Source: JBFONV01 sp040779335
GTDB lineage: Bacteria; Pseudomonadota; Gammaproteobacteria; Enterobacterales; Alteromonadaceae
DNA: 64,000 nucleotides
Direction: 5' to 3'
Assembly: GCA_040779335.1 (NCBI GenBank)
Contig: JBFONV010000006.1
Location: 1-64,000, forward strand
A program made the position numbers and the translations under genes. This document shows positions 28,003 to 35,664 of this stretch, one piece after another (positions within the stretch are counted from its first letter, which is position 1; the number at the start of each line of letters is the position of its first letter). The notes beneath the pieces are model-generated. The model saw only the letters and a program-made list of their open reading frames with translations. It made no database searches and had not been told where the DNA came from.

Positions 28003-28719
28003 TCACCAAGACATGTCATCGGGTGTTTTTCTCACCTCATTAATGTCGATACTGCTGACTTTACCATCAGCAAAATTGATGACTCTATGCGCCAGTTGGG
28101 CAATAGCGGCATTATGGGTAATGATAATGCAAGTGGTATTGTATTTCTGATTCACCGCCAATAAGGCTTTTAATACAACGATGCCTGTTTCGCTGTCTAA
28201 CGCGCCTGTAGGTTCATCGCATAGTAATACCTCAGGCTGTTTTGCTACCGCTCTAGCAATAGCCACCCTTTGCTGTTCGCCTCCCGATAATTGTGATGGA
28301 AAATGGTTAGCGCGATCGGTTAAATTGACGGCCGCTAATGCTTCCATCGGCTCCATCGGATTTAGTGAAATTTCAGTGACTAAAGCAACGTTTTCTAGTG
28401 CGGTTAAGCTTGGTACTAAGTTATAGGCCTGGAAGACGAAGCCAACATTTTCTCGTCGAAAATAAGTTAACTCTCGATTACTCAACAAAGCCAAGTCTTG
28501 ACCATGAAATAACACCTGACCCGACGTTGCTTGATCGAGCCCGCCAATAATATTCAAAAAAGTCGATTTTCCACTGCCTGACGGGCCAAGCAATACCACT
28601 ATTTCTCCCGCGGGGATTTCAATGTCCACACCACGTAAGGCATTAACTTTTGTTTCCCCCGAAAGATAGTCTTTTTTTAAATCGATAGTTTGAAAACTAA
28701 CGTCTTGACTGTGTTCCAA
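28003..28719 (-). CDS. ABC transporter ATPase, LolD/MacB type
   Basis: The 238-residue nucleotide-binding subunit carries Walker A GPSGSGKST near residue 46. The Q-loop is in VFQAYNLVPSLTALENV, the signature is LSGGEQQRVAIARA, Walker B is VLLCDEPTGALD and the switch His is in IIITHN. The sequence fits the LolD/MacB/FtsE group that works with FtsX-type permeases. It is the first gene of the ATPase-permease-adaptor operon, which pumps a substrate from the inner membrane or periplasm outward. The start is ATG 28719, preceded by GGAGGCAAC, a strong ribosome site. Confidence 0.93.
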   Translation of the reverse strand: MEHSQDVSFQTIDLKKDYLSGETKVNALRGVDIEIPAGEIVVLLGPSGSGKSTFLNIIGGLDQATSGQVLFHGQDLALLSNRELTYFRRENVGFVFQAYNLVPSLTALENVALVTEISLNPMEPMEALAAVNLTDRANHFPSQLSGGEQQRVAIARAVAKQPEVLLCDEPTGALDSETGIVVLKALLAVNQKYNTTCIIITHNAAIAQLAHRVINFADGKVSSIDINEVRKTPDDMSW

Positions 28720-28936
28720 CTGTTGCCTCCATCCAAACGTTAACCATGTTTTTAATGTAACGCATGATAATCAATTTAGCTTTGACACAGCGCAAATATT
28801 CGCCAACGAGGTAAAATAAAAGTCATTATCAGATAATTGTCAGGAAGTGCAGTATCAACGAAAGCGCCTAAATGGGAACATGTTAGGTTGCATTCTTCCA
28901 ATAGAAAACCGTAACGATCTTAGCTACACTGAGACG

Positions 28937-29683
28937 ATGAACTTAAAAAAACTGTCGGTATTATGGTGCTGCTGCTTTGCCCCTTTTTGTTTTTCAAAAA
29001 GTGGTTATATGGTCGCATGTATCGATGATTATCCGCCATATCAGTATCTTGACTCGCCTCCTCATGGCATTCATGTCACTGCATTATCTAATCTAGCGAA
29101 AGTTTTTAATAAAAAGATACAGTTTATTGAATCACCAAACTTCGCCCGTTGTGTGCAATTATTAAAAACGGGTGAGATAGATGTGATTGCGGGATTAAAT
29201 AAAAACAGCGATAGAGAAAAGTTTGCTTTTTATGCGCCATACCGAATTGAAGAAGATCATGTCGTTATTTCAAAAAAGACCAGTGACATAAGTGACTACC
29301 AAAGCATAAAAGATAAAATTATTGGCGTGCCAAGGGGAACCACTTACTTTAAAAAATTTAACGATGATACCGCGTTAAATAAGGTTCCAATTCAAAGTAT
29401 TAGAATTGGAATAGAACTAATCATAAGAAATCGAATAGATGTAATAATTACCTCTAAATCTGTCGCTAACTTACTCATTGACGATATTACCAGTGCGAAT
29501 TTAAAAGCAACTCTCATTAAACAAAATAACAACAAAGAAGAGGTTTCTTACTTTGGTTTTAGTAAACTGAATAAGCTTAATTTATTACCACCAGAAATAA
29601 TCAACCGAACAACTCAAGCGTTTAAACAAGGAAAGTTTAAAGACGACGTAAATGCGATTAATTCTAACATCAAGGATAAATGA
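28937..29683 (+). CDS. Periplasmic substrate-binding protein, SBP_bac_3 type
   Basis: This orphan solute-binding protein of about 248 residues has a signal peptide rich in cysteine (VLWCCCFAPFCFS). The family elements ACIDDYPPYQYLDS, FARCVQLLKTGEIDVIAGLN and IIGVPRGTTYFKKF follow. The frame is open back to 28847, but the ATG at 28937 (MNLKKLSV) gives a proper signal peptide. No transporter genes adjoin it. Its stop codon lies directly at the distal edge of the integron cassette array. The array has therefore probably inserted or decayed to this point, and this gene belongs to the chromosomal flank. Confidence 0.8.
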   Translation: MNLKKLSVLWCCCFAPFCFSKSGYMVACIDDYPPYQYLDSPPHGIHVTALSNLAKVFNKKIQFIESPNFARCVQLLKTGEIDVIAGLNKNSDREKFAFYAPYRIEEDHVVISKKTSDISDYQSIKDKIIGVPRGTTYFKKFNDDTALNKVPIQSIRIGIELIIRNRIDVIITSKSVANLLIDDITSANLKATLIKQNNNKEEVSYFGFSKLNKLNLLPPEIINRTTQAFKQGKFKDDVNAINSNIKDK

Positions 29684-29700
29684 ACGGCTTATTAGTTGCC
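29684..29700 (-). repeat. Half attC remnant at the distal edge
   Basis: The + strand ACGGCTTATTAGTTGCC resembles the end of intact sites in this array (for example GGCTTGTTAGTTGCC at 41006). The rest of the site is missing because the binding-protein gene ends at 29683. It probably marks the broken distal end of the array. Confidence 0.4.
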
Positions 29701-30210
29701 AAACCACTCAATTGCGACTTTTTCATGCCTTTGAATAAAATCATTTTTTAGCGCCATATAAACATTAATATTGTTATTACTGTTGGCAGCAGCCGCTTTT
29801 TTAATATCGCTATACTCTAACGCTATTTTAGGGTGTGCAATTAAGTATTCTTTAAAGGCAATATGTCGACATATGTGCAAATCATTGGTTTGAAAGGCGT
29901 GGACATGGTGACTACGTTGATTGCCACCTTTTTGAAAATACCGCCGACCTGTAATACCATTTTCACCTTTAACAAGATAACCAAGTGCTTCGATATTTTT
30001 ATGCGCAGCATCTAATTCATCAAGGCTATTAACCTCAATTAAAATATCAATGACGGGCTTTGCCGCTAGTCCAACCACAGATGTACTGCCAATATGCTCG
30101 ATTTTTACGGTATTACTCCCAATGGCTTGGTGTAACATCACCCGTTCGGTTTCAAACGTTTTCTTCCAACTTGGATCGTAATCAACAACCTCAATAATTC
30201 TACTACTCAA
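29692..30210 (-). CDS. GrpB/UPF0157 family protein
   Basis: The protein belongs to the GrpB (UPF0157) family, a nucleotidyltransferase-fold group of unknown substrate. Signatures are IEVVDYDPSWKKTFETE at the start, VKIEHIGSTSVVGLAAKPVIDILIEV and RSHHVHAFQTNDLHICRHIAFKEYL. I choose TTG 30210 as start because GGAG lies six bases upstream and it reproduces the family N-terminus. ATG 30237 in frame is the alternative. GrpB genes are frequent passengers of integrons, and this one is the most distal cassette, flanked by degraded attC-like sequence on both sides. Confidence 0.88.
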   Translation of the reverse strand: MSSRIIEVVDYDPSWKKTFETERVMLHQAIGSNTVKIEHIGSTSVVGLAAKPVIDILIEVNSLDELDAAHKNIEALGYLVKGENGITGRRYFQKGGNQRSHHVHAFQTNDLHICRHIAFKEYLIAHPKIALEYSDIKKAAAANSNNNINVYMALKNDFIQRHEKVAIEWFGN

Positions 30211-30239
30211 AGTCACTCCATTAGCAAATAGTGTCATGT

Positions 30240-30322
30240 TAAGCGATGTTTATAGCGGGCTAAAGCAGTGCAACACTAGCAAAAATCAATTAAAAGTGTC
30301 GGTTCTCTTTTACCTTGCTATC
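30240..30322 (-). repeat. Degraded attC-like sequence
   Basis: It holds TAGCGGGCTAAA, shared with the degraded site at 33313, and ends CCTTGCTAT where intact sites have CTTGTTA. Both core boxes are altered, so recombination here is unlikely. Confidence 0.35.
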
Positions 30323-30329
30323 TGTATTT

Positions 30330-30617
30330 TTACAACGCACTTACCACAAGAAAAATAAAGGCTAGAATAAAATAAAAATAGCTTTCTTTAGAAAAAGTAA
30401 AGTTTGGTTTAAACCAATTTTTAATTGGCGCAGCTAATAAAGACGGTGATAAAAGCCCCCCCCGTAACAAAAATAAAACCCCAGAGGCTCCTGCTAACGC
30501 ACCAAAATCTATCACATTAGTCTGATAAATCTGTAGCGCTTGCATAAAAATAACAAGCAGCATAAACCCTTTGATTAAATTTGAACTACGTTGAATTTTA
30601 ATCGTTTGATTTTCCAC
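30330..30617 (-). CDS. Small membrane protein, MntP neighbour
   Basis: I do not recognise this protein of about 95 residues. It has a hydrophobic segment near residues 16-36, a Gly/Leu-rich second segment (FGALAGASGVLFLLRGG) and a C-terminal one (YFYFILAFIFLVVSAL), so three membrane spans are likely. The start is GTG 30617, supported by AAGGAG eight bases before it. It follows the mntP gene on the same strand by 44 bases and probably forms one two-gene cassette with it. Confidence 0.65.
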   Translation of the reverse strand: MENQTIKIQRSSNLIKGFMLLVIFMQALQIYQTNVIDFGALAGASGVLFLLRGGLLSPSLLAAPIKNWFKPNFTFSKESYFYFILAFIFLVVSAL

Positions 30618-30661
30618 TGAACTGACTCCTTTTGACACTGTGGTTGTGTGATATTTACACA

Positions 30662-31201
30662 CTACTCCAATAAGACTTTTATCCCAATTAAGATTAAAGT
30701 TACACCACCTAAAAACGCAGCTTTACTCTCAAGCCAAGTCCCACTTTTAGAGCCGATAAGCACACCAAGCCAACTAAAGAGAAAAGTAGTAATACCAATA
30801 ATAAAACACGCAATAAACGGGTTTACATCCAAAATAGTTAAGGTGAAACCAGCCGCCATTGCATCAATACTTGTAGCGATGGCAAGTATCAACATAACTC
30901 GGTGAGTTATTTTAACAATATCTTCTTCAATGCCCTCAGAGAATGATTCGTAGATCATTTTAGTGCCGATAAGCAAAAGTAACAAAAATGCTATCCATGG
31001 GGCATAAGATTCTATCCAACCTAAAACGCCTTTGCCCCCAATATAGCCAATTAACGGCATGAGACCTTGGAATAATCCAAAATACACCGCAGACATTAAT
31101 CCCAGATGAGGTATTTTGCTATTATGCTTTGCCCCTAAGCCAATCGATACAGCAAACGCATCCATACTTAACGCTACGGCTAAAATCAATACTTCTATCA
31201 T
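30662..31201 (-). CDS. mntP: Manganese efflux pump MntP
   Basis: The 179-residue inner-membrane protein has six hydrophobic helices in two repeats. Each repeat opens with an acidic motif: ALSMDAFAVSIGLG near residue 9 and ATSIDAMAAGFTL near residue 109. These hold the aspartates needed for Mn2+ export in E. coli MntP. Length matches the family. The start is ATG 31201 after GAGAGAG. No yybP-ykoY riboswitch, which often controls mntP, is present upstream. Here the gene is in cassette context and would rely on read-through or an unseen promoter. Confidence 0.9.
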   Translation of the reverse strand: MIEVLILAVALSMDAFAVSIGLGAKHNSKIPHLGLMSAVYFGLFQGLMPLIGYIGGKGVLGWIESYAPWIAFLLLLLIGTKMIYESFSEGIEEDIVKITHRVMLILAIATSIDAMAAGFTLTILDVNPFIACFIIGITTFLFSWLGVLIGSKSGTWLESKAAFLGGVTLILIGIKVLLE

Positions 31202-31229
31202 TGACTCTCTCTACTGCTAAAATTGAATG

Positions 31230-31273
31230 TAACTATAAAGCACATAATTACCTAATCAAACGGCTCGTTAGGC
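31230..31273 (-). repeat. Possible shortened attC
   Basis: The + strand runs from GTAACTATAAAG to CGGCTCGTTAGGCG. The right end resembles the box in the intact site at 37700-37792 (GCTCGTTA), but the middle is too short and lacks paired arms. It lies at the expected place between the LysE and MntP cassettes. Confidence 0.3.
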
Positions 31274-31277
31274 GAAA

Positions 31278-31868
31278 TTACGCCAACGCATAAATTACAG
31301 CTATTACCATTGATATGGCAAATATTATACGGATAAGTCTTGCTTGTTTAGGCTCTGAAAAAATTGGCCTGAGCAATCCTCCAAACATTAACCAAAGGAA
31401 ATCGACTACCGTAGCAACTACAAGGCAGGTTAAACCGGTAACAATATAACCAATATAGGTGTTGGAGAAAGGTAAAAGAAATTGAGAAAAAATAGCTAAA
31501 AAAGCAGCGTATGCTTTAGGATTTAGCAGATTTAAAATAAAACCGTCTTTAAAGCTTGGGGCAGTTTGAGAAGCTTGATTAGTCACTGTAGAGGCTGATG
31601 CGATTTTATAGGCGATATAAAGAATGTAGGCAGCACCTACAAATTGACACACAATACGAAAGTTTGGAAATTGAGAAAATAACGCAGCTAACCCCGCTGT
31701 AGCACCAATAATCGCAACACTAAGGCCAAATAATATACCGAGTAAAAATGGCGCGCCCTTTTTTACCCCAAATGCAGCCCCGGTAGCAGCCAACGCTAAT
31801 GGAGCAGGTCCCGGTGAACCAAGCAAAAGTGCCGTAGTTGTGATCAATACAATAAATGATTCTAGCAA
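31278..31868 (-). CDS. LysE family exporter
   Basis: This inner-membrane amino-acid exporter of the LysE/RhtB type has about 196 residues. The N-terminal motif LLLGSPGPAPLALAATGAAFGVKKG is the family signature and LLNPKAYAAFLAIFSQF the second conserved element. Six hydrophobic segments fit the fold. I place the start at TTG 31868, nine bases after AAGGA. The frame stays open to 32018, but that part is the attC site of the neighbouring cassette and reads as non-coding. The exported amino acid cannot be told. Confidence 0.88.
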   Translation of the reverse strand: MLESFIVLITTTALLLGSPGPAPLALAATGAAFGVKKGAPFLLGILFGLSVAIIGATAGLAALFSQFPNFRIVCQFVGAAYILYIAYKIASASTVTNQASQTAPSFKDGFILNLLNPKAYAAFLAIFSQFLLPFSNTYIGYIVTGLTCLVVATVVDFLWLMFGGLLRPIFSEPKQARLIRIIFAISMVIAVIYALA

Positions 31869-31902
31869 ATTACAAATTCCTTTTAATGTGAGCGAAATTA
31901 AT

Positions 31903-31999
31903 GGTTCGCCCACGTTATGGGCGAATAATTGCTGACTAAAATATGAAACGAAGTAGAACCTAGTCAGCTGGTATGAGTCTTCGTACTTTACCTTGTGGC
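31903..31999 (-). repeat. attC site, partly degraded
   Basis: The inner arms GCTGACTA and TAGTCAGC pair perfectly, and GCCCACGTTATGGGCGAATAATTG mirrors the site at 37700. The outer boxes have changed (TTCGCCC for TAACGCCC, CTTGTGG for CTTGTTA). It is the end of the DUF1330/LysR cassette. Confidence 0.65.
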
Positions 32000-32010
32000 A
32001 TTTTAATCTA

Positions 32011-32289
32011 TTAGCCAATAAGCTGGAAGCTTGAATTCATTCCCCTGTCACGCAAGTTGATCAACTCTTGATATTCTGCCGAATTGTACCAGCTCTCAGC
32101 CTGTATTTTGGTTGGAAAAGCAATAATAGCTTGGTATTCATACAGTCTAGATCCACTTAACGATTGAACAGGAGCCTTCGCTAAGAATTCTCCTTCAAAC
32201 TTGGCAATAGTTGACGCTGCCTTAGCGCTATACGCTTGTATAAGCTCTTTATTTAGCGGTGTAAATCCAACAGTAATATATGCAGTCAT
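32011..32289 (-). CDS. DUF1330 family protein
   Basis: The 92-residue protein has the dimeric ferredoxin-like alpha/beta-barrel fold of DUF1330. Features are YITVGFTPLNKELIQAYSAKA at the start, LYEYQAIIAFPTKIQAESWYNSAEYQELINLRDRGMNS and the characteristic W-Y-N-S-x-E-Y-Q motif. The function is not established, and members are thought to be small enzymes or monooxygenase-like proteins. The ribosome site AGGAG lies seven bases before ATG 32289. It is divergent from a LysR gene 113 bases away, the classic layout of a regulator with its target. The two appear to share one cassette. Confidence 0.88.
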   Translation of the reverse strand: MTAYITVGFTPLNKELIQAYSAKAASTIAKFEGEFLAKAPVQSLSGSRLYEYQAIIAFPTKIQAESWYNSAEYQELINLRDRGMNSSFQLIG

Positions 32290-32402
32290 AATGTTCTCCT
32301 GTAATTAGTTTAAGAATAACCCTGTTAAATAACAGAAAAGCTATGCTAACAGTTAACTTATATGGAACAATACCGGCATAATAAAAACACTGTTAAGCAA
32401 AA

Positions 32403-33299
32403 ATGAACAAATATAAACAACTCCCGCGCTTGATGGTTTTTAGCATTGTTGCGCAAAAACAATCTTTCACTGAAGCTGCAAAGTACCTGAAAATATCCAA
32501 ATCTGCTGTGAGTCAACAGATTACAACATTAGAAGCTGAATTCGGCGTTAGACTGATCAATAGAACCACGAGAGATTTATCACTAACATCTGCAGGGGTA
32601 AAACTTCTTGACCGCTGCAGGGTACTACAGGATCAGTTTGCGTTAATTTTTAATGATCTGGAAGAACTAGGTGTAAGTCCTAAAGGCCGCTTTGCAGTCA
32701 CTTACCCGCATAGTCTAGAGTCAACCATAGTCCTTCCCGTAATCGAGCAAATTTGTATCGAATTCCCAAATCTAGAACCTGTACTTATCGCCGATGATAC
32801 ACCTATTGACTTAGTTGCAAACCAAATCGATGTCTCAATTCACATTGGCGAACTACCAGACAGCGGTTATAGAGCTTTACCAATTGGCTCATTAACAGAA
32901 CTATTCTGCGCAACTCCCCTCTATTTGAACAAACATGGAAATATTTCTTCAACAGAAGAATTATGTTGTCATCGCTGGATTTCCACGTCTTGGCAACAAC
33001 CGAATACAAAGGTCACTTGTACTGCAACGGGTAAAGTAAACAGTATCGTTTTAAACGAGTTTGCCAAAAGCAATACGCTACCAGGGACCATTGGCATGGC
33101 GTTGAAACATTTAGGCATTGCGTTAATACCTGACATAGTCGCAAAACCTATGATCCAATCGGGGAACCTAGTGCATATTGCCAAGCATATCAGAGGTCCA
33201 GAGTGGCCTGTTTATTCAGTGCATGCCTATCAAACTGAAAAACCCATTCACATTACAAGGCTTCATCAACTTATTTGCCGAAAATTTCAGGAAATGTAA
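32403..33299 (+). CDS. LysR family transcriptional regulator
   Basis: The 298-residue regulator has an N-terminal winged helix (about 8-66: FSIVAQKQSFTEAAKYLKISKSAVSQQITTLE). A LysR substrate-binding domain follows, of the CrgA/AaeR-like kind (LGVSPKGRFAVTYPHSLE and GIALIPDIVAKPMIQSGNLVHI). It is the only gene of the cassette array lying on the plus strand. It is divergently placed from the DUF1330 gene, so it probably controls that gene and itself from the 113-base gap. That gap contains GTTAAATAACAG and GTTAAGC motifs but no clear T-N11-A site that I would assert. Confidence 0.9.
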   Translation: MNKYKQLPRLMVFSIVAQKQSFTEAAKYLKISKSAVSQQITTLEAEFGVRLINRTTRDLSLTSAGVKLLDRCRVLQDQFALIFNDLEELGVSPKGRFAVTYPHSLESTIVLPVIEQICIEFPNLEPVLIADDTPIDLVANQIDVSIHIGELPDSGYRALPIGSLTELFCATPLYLNKHGNISSTEELCCHRWISTSWQQPNTKVTCTATGKVNSIVLNEFAKSNTLPGTIGMALKHLGIALIPDIVAKPMIQSGNLVHIAKHIRGPEWPVYSVHAYQTEKPIHITRLHQLICRKFQEM

Positions 33300-33312
33300 T
33301 CCCTTATTTAGA

Positions 33313-33396
33313 GGTAATTAATAGCGGGCTAAAATGTGTGAGTCACGAACAACGGCCAACTGCATTGTCCTTTTAAACAGCTTGTTATTTTTCTGA
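33313..33396 (-). repeat. attC site, degraded at one end
   Basis: The right end is intact (GCCAACTGCATTGTCC, then AACAGCTTGTTA). The left end has GTAATTAATAGCGGGCTAAAAT where intact sites have TAACGCC. It follows the decayed cassette gene on its right. Confidence 0.7.
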
Positions 33397-33705
33397 GGTG
33401 ACACAAGTAAGTTATCGATGATTAAAACACCATCTTTTATTACAATATCACCCGACTATATTGAGCCGTAAAACTTGCCGTCTAAATATAGTATTTACCT
33501 ATAATTTCAAACTCATGAGGGTTAGCTTTTGCTCCGAAAGTAACTGTATACCTTAATGGAGAAGGGGTGCTTTTACCCACTGGAGATATTGACAACAATA
33601 CAGTAGAACATGGTGCCATTATTGTGGTGTCAAGTCTTGGATGCTTTACATTGGATTCTATCCATTTATCACCAATAATTTCCCTTCATTAGCTCCAATT
33701 ACACC
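33397..33705 (-). pseudogene. Decayed cassette ORF
   Basis: The minus strand reads protein-like stretches broken by stops and frame changes. One is KWIESNVKHPRLDTTIMAPC, continuing to YTVTFGAKANPHEFEIIGKY. After a stop and a frameshift there are DGKFYGS and then GDIVIKDGVLIIDNLLVSPQ, ending just before the attC. The composition is typical of small cassette proteins with beta strands. I recognise no family. The lesions are seen directly, so a sequencing error is the main alternative. Confidence 0.6.
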
Positions 33706-33721
33706 TAATATGCTGGCCTTA

Positions 33722-34210
33722 TTATGCTTGTAACCACTTGTACATTACTAGTGCATCTATGTATCCTTTGACAGGGTGAATAAAAGCTTTAGGTAAATGA
33801 CCTACAATTTCAAAGCCCAGTTTACCCCATAAACGTATCGCCCCTTCATTACTTGACGTTACAAAATTGAATTGCATAGCTTTGTAGCCTAGGTCTAAGG
33901 CAACTTGTTGAGAATGTTCGCACATTGATGTAGCTAAACCTTTGCCTCTAGCTAAAGAAGAAACCATATAGCCGCAGTTGCATACATGGCTGCCAGGACC
34001 CGCTTGATTTGTTTTCAAATAATATGTGCCTAATATAAATCCATCTTCTTCAAAAACGTAGGTCTTGCGAGGGGCATCTAACCAGATTTTCTTAGCTTGA
34101 TCCTTTGTTGTATCAGTTTCATAAGCGTAGGTTTCCCCCTTTTTCACGATCTCATGAAAAATAGGCCAGATAGAATTCCAATCATCTTTTGTCGCTTCTC
34201 TGATGTTCAT
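33722..34210 (-). CDS. GNAT family N-acetyltransferase
   Basis: The 162-residue cassette enzyme has a full GNAT fold. MNIREATKDDWNSIWPIFHEIVKKGETYAY opens it, SLARGKGLATSMCEHSQQVA holds the acetyl-CoA loop and SSNEGAIRLWGKLGFEIVGHLPKAF closes it. The ETYAYETDT segment is typical of a subgroup of uncharacterised acetyltransferases found in integrons and chromosomes. The substrate is unknown; it should not be called a resistance gene without evidence. The start is ATG 34210 with GAGATAGAGAT before it. Only 41 bases separate it from the TonB-C lipoprotein gene, with no full attC between, so both may travel as one unit. Confidence 0.87.
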   Translation of the reverse strand: MNIREATKDDWNSIWPIFHEIVKKGETYAYETDTTKDQAKKIWLDAPRKTYVFEEDGFILGTYYLKTNQAGPGSHVCNCGYMVSSLARGKGLATSMCEHSQQVALDLGYKAMQFNFVTSSNEGAIRLWGKLGFEIVGHLPKAFIHPVKGYIDALVMYKWLQA

Positions 34211-34251
34211 ATCTCTATCTCTTTAAGAACATTTAACAATTTTAGGGTTAA

Positions 34252-34674
34252 TTATATCTTGCAGTTATTATATGCTTCTTGCCAATTTGGCGATTTTTTA
34301 ACAACAAAATCTTGCTGAATAGTAGTTACAACGGGTTGTCTATTTGGGTTCGTAGATGTTGGTACCCATTTCCACTTTTTAATAGCTCTCATAGCCTGTT
34401 TATTAAATATATTTTCAGGAAACGCTTTTATGACTTTAGGGTTAATAGCATTACCATTTGAGTCAATAATCAATGAAAATTCAACACACCCCAAAACTCT
34501 TTGAGTTTTAGCTTGTTCAGGGTATTTGGGAGCTACTTTTTTATCAATTTTCCAATAAGCAAGCACGGCTTCTTTATTACCAATGAGATCTATCGGTTCT
34601 ATTGAAGCATTTTGATTTGTTGAACATGCATTTAAAAATAAAACCCCAAATACGATTAAAAATACAACTTTCAC
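34252..34674 (-). CDS. Lipoprotein with TonB C-terminal domain
   Basis: The 140-residue protein has a lipoprotein signal (FGVLFLNAC, acylated Cys at 17) followed by a TonB C-terminal-type domain (about 45-130). VAPKYPEQAKTQRVLGCVEFSLIIDSNG and AMRAIKKWKWVPT are its hallmark elements. Unlike TonB it has no proline-rich spacer and no transmembrane anchor. It could bind outer-membrane receptors or peptidoglycan from a lipid anchor, but this is inference. The start is GTG 34674 behind GGAGAG. The attC site at 34689 lies just upstream, where the next cassette ends. Confidence 0.82.
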   Translation of the reverse strand: MKVVFLIVFGVLFLNACSTNQNASIEPIDLIGNKEAVLAYWKIDKKVAPKYPEQAKTQRVLGCVEFSLIIDSNGNAINPKVIKAFPENIFNKQAMRAIKKWKWVPTSTNPNRQPVVTTIQQDFVVKKSPNWQEAYNNCKI

Positions 34675-34688
34675 AAACTCTCCATGTA

Positions 34689-34786
34689 GCCCAACTATGA
34701 GGCTTTTAATTATTGACTAAAATCTGAAGCGAAGCCGAACCGAGCAACTTGTTAGCAGTCCCGCGCTTTATTTACTTGTTAGCTAT
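34689..34786 (-). repeat. attC site
   Basis: The + strand begins GCCCAAC, ends ACTTGTTAGC, and contains the GCAGTCCCGC element seen in other sites. Its right end overlaps the stop codon of the small membrane gene at 34779. Confidence 0.85.
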
Positions 34787-35126
34787 ATTCTGCGCCAGAA
34801 CCAAATTTATTTGCGAACACGAACAAATACACAAGCATAAAGCCAGGAACAGCGTGGCATAACATTGCAGGGAACCTAACTAAAATAGGTTTAGTGGGGA
34901 TAAAAAAGAATGGATCTATTTTTGAAACATAACGATATATCCGCTGCAAGGTAGGCTTTACATAAACTGCTATTACAGCAACAAATTGAACCTCTAGTAA
35001 GAGGAAAAATAACTCTAAACCTATCCCGTCAATAAACAATGCGAAAGTCATAAGCTCAGGTCTCAATAAGAAAAATACGACAACCAAAAATGTTGATACT
35101 TTCCAAAAGGACTTATTAAAGTTCAT
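34779..35126 (-). CDS. Small membrane protein in a cassette
   Basis: This protein of about 115 residues is not recognised. It has a hydrophobic segment near 8-24, a long one (TFALFIDGIGLELFFLLLEVQFVAVIAVYV) covering one or two spans, and a C-terminal one (LCHAVPGFMLVYLFVF). I place the start at ATG 35126 (MNFNKSFWK), seven bases after AGGA. The open frame upstream runs into the next attC. The stop codon lies inside the attC box, a common arrangement in cassettes. Confidence 0.7.
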   Translation of the reverse strand: MNFNKSFWKVSTFLVVVFFLLRPELMTFALFIDGIGLELFFLLLEVQFVAVIAVYVKPTLQRIYRYVSKIDPFFFIPTKPILVRFPAMLCHAVPGFMLVYLFVFANKFGSGAEYS

Positions 35127-35146
35127 AGCAGATCCTGAAATATAAA

Positions 35147-35233
35147 TAACGCCCACATAAGGAGCTGATAATAATTTGCTAAAATGTGAAGCAAAGCGTT
35201 TGCTGTCACATCACTTAATGCGCTTGTTTAGGT
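35147..35233 (-). repeat. attC site
   Basis: The + strand runs from TAACGCCCACATAAGGAGCTGATAA to GCGCTTGTTTAGG. The inner arms TTTGCT and AGCAAA pair on the minus strand. The stop codon of the DUF4345-like gene lies in the right box. Confidence 0.85.
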
Positions 35234-35635
35234 ATATTTTAGATTGAGCTTACCTGACTTATACAAAAGAAATATACCTATTGCCACTTCAAAACACTCT
35301 ACACCTAAAAAAGATAATTGAGTATTACTTAGAGCACCAACCAAATATGCCCCCACAAGCCTGAAGCTAATAAATGAAGCTATAATGATTGATGCAAGTA
35401 GAGCGGAATACTCCCATGTCTTGGTAAAGTAATATAACAAAGCAATTGAAATACCTATTCCGACCATCAAGCTACAATAGATCAAAATAAATGCAATTTT
35501 ACCATCTGAATCTACAGCGCTTAAACCTATTCTTGCAAGCTTAGAATCAATATCCAATAAGGCATTAAAACCTGATATAACAAAATATACTGACATTAAT
35601 GCAATATAAATTTTACCAAACACATTTACTTTCAT
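35228..35635 (-). CDS. Four-helix membrane protein, DUF4345-like
   Basis: The 135-residue protein has four hydrophobic segments (about 8-26, 46-68, 76-98 and 108-128). Its layout resembles DUF4345/DoxX-like small membrane proteins, with FRLVGAYLVGALSN before the last span. The likeness is by layout more than by strict motif, so the family label is tentative. The start ATG 35635 has a weak AAGGTTTGGTGA context. It forms a single-gene cassette with the attC at 35147-35233. Confidence 0.7.
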   Translation of the reverse strand: MKVNVFGKIYIALMSVYFVISGFNALLDIDSKLARIGLSAVDSDGKIAFILIYCSLMVGIGISIALLYYFTKTWEYSALLASIIIASFISFRLVGAYLVGALSNTQLSFLGVECFEVAIGIFLLYKSGKLNLKYT

Positions 35636-35664
35636 TCACCAAACCTTAATTTAAACGATGTACC

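Noticed and set aside
28740..28780. Fur box before the ABC ATPase gene (CATGATAATCAATTT)
   Set aside because: Only about 12 of 19 positions fit the consensus and the second half is poor.
34211..34251. Complete attC between the GNAT and TonB-C genes
   Set aside because: Only 41 bases are available and no paired inner arms exist; the small box pair alone is not a site.
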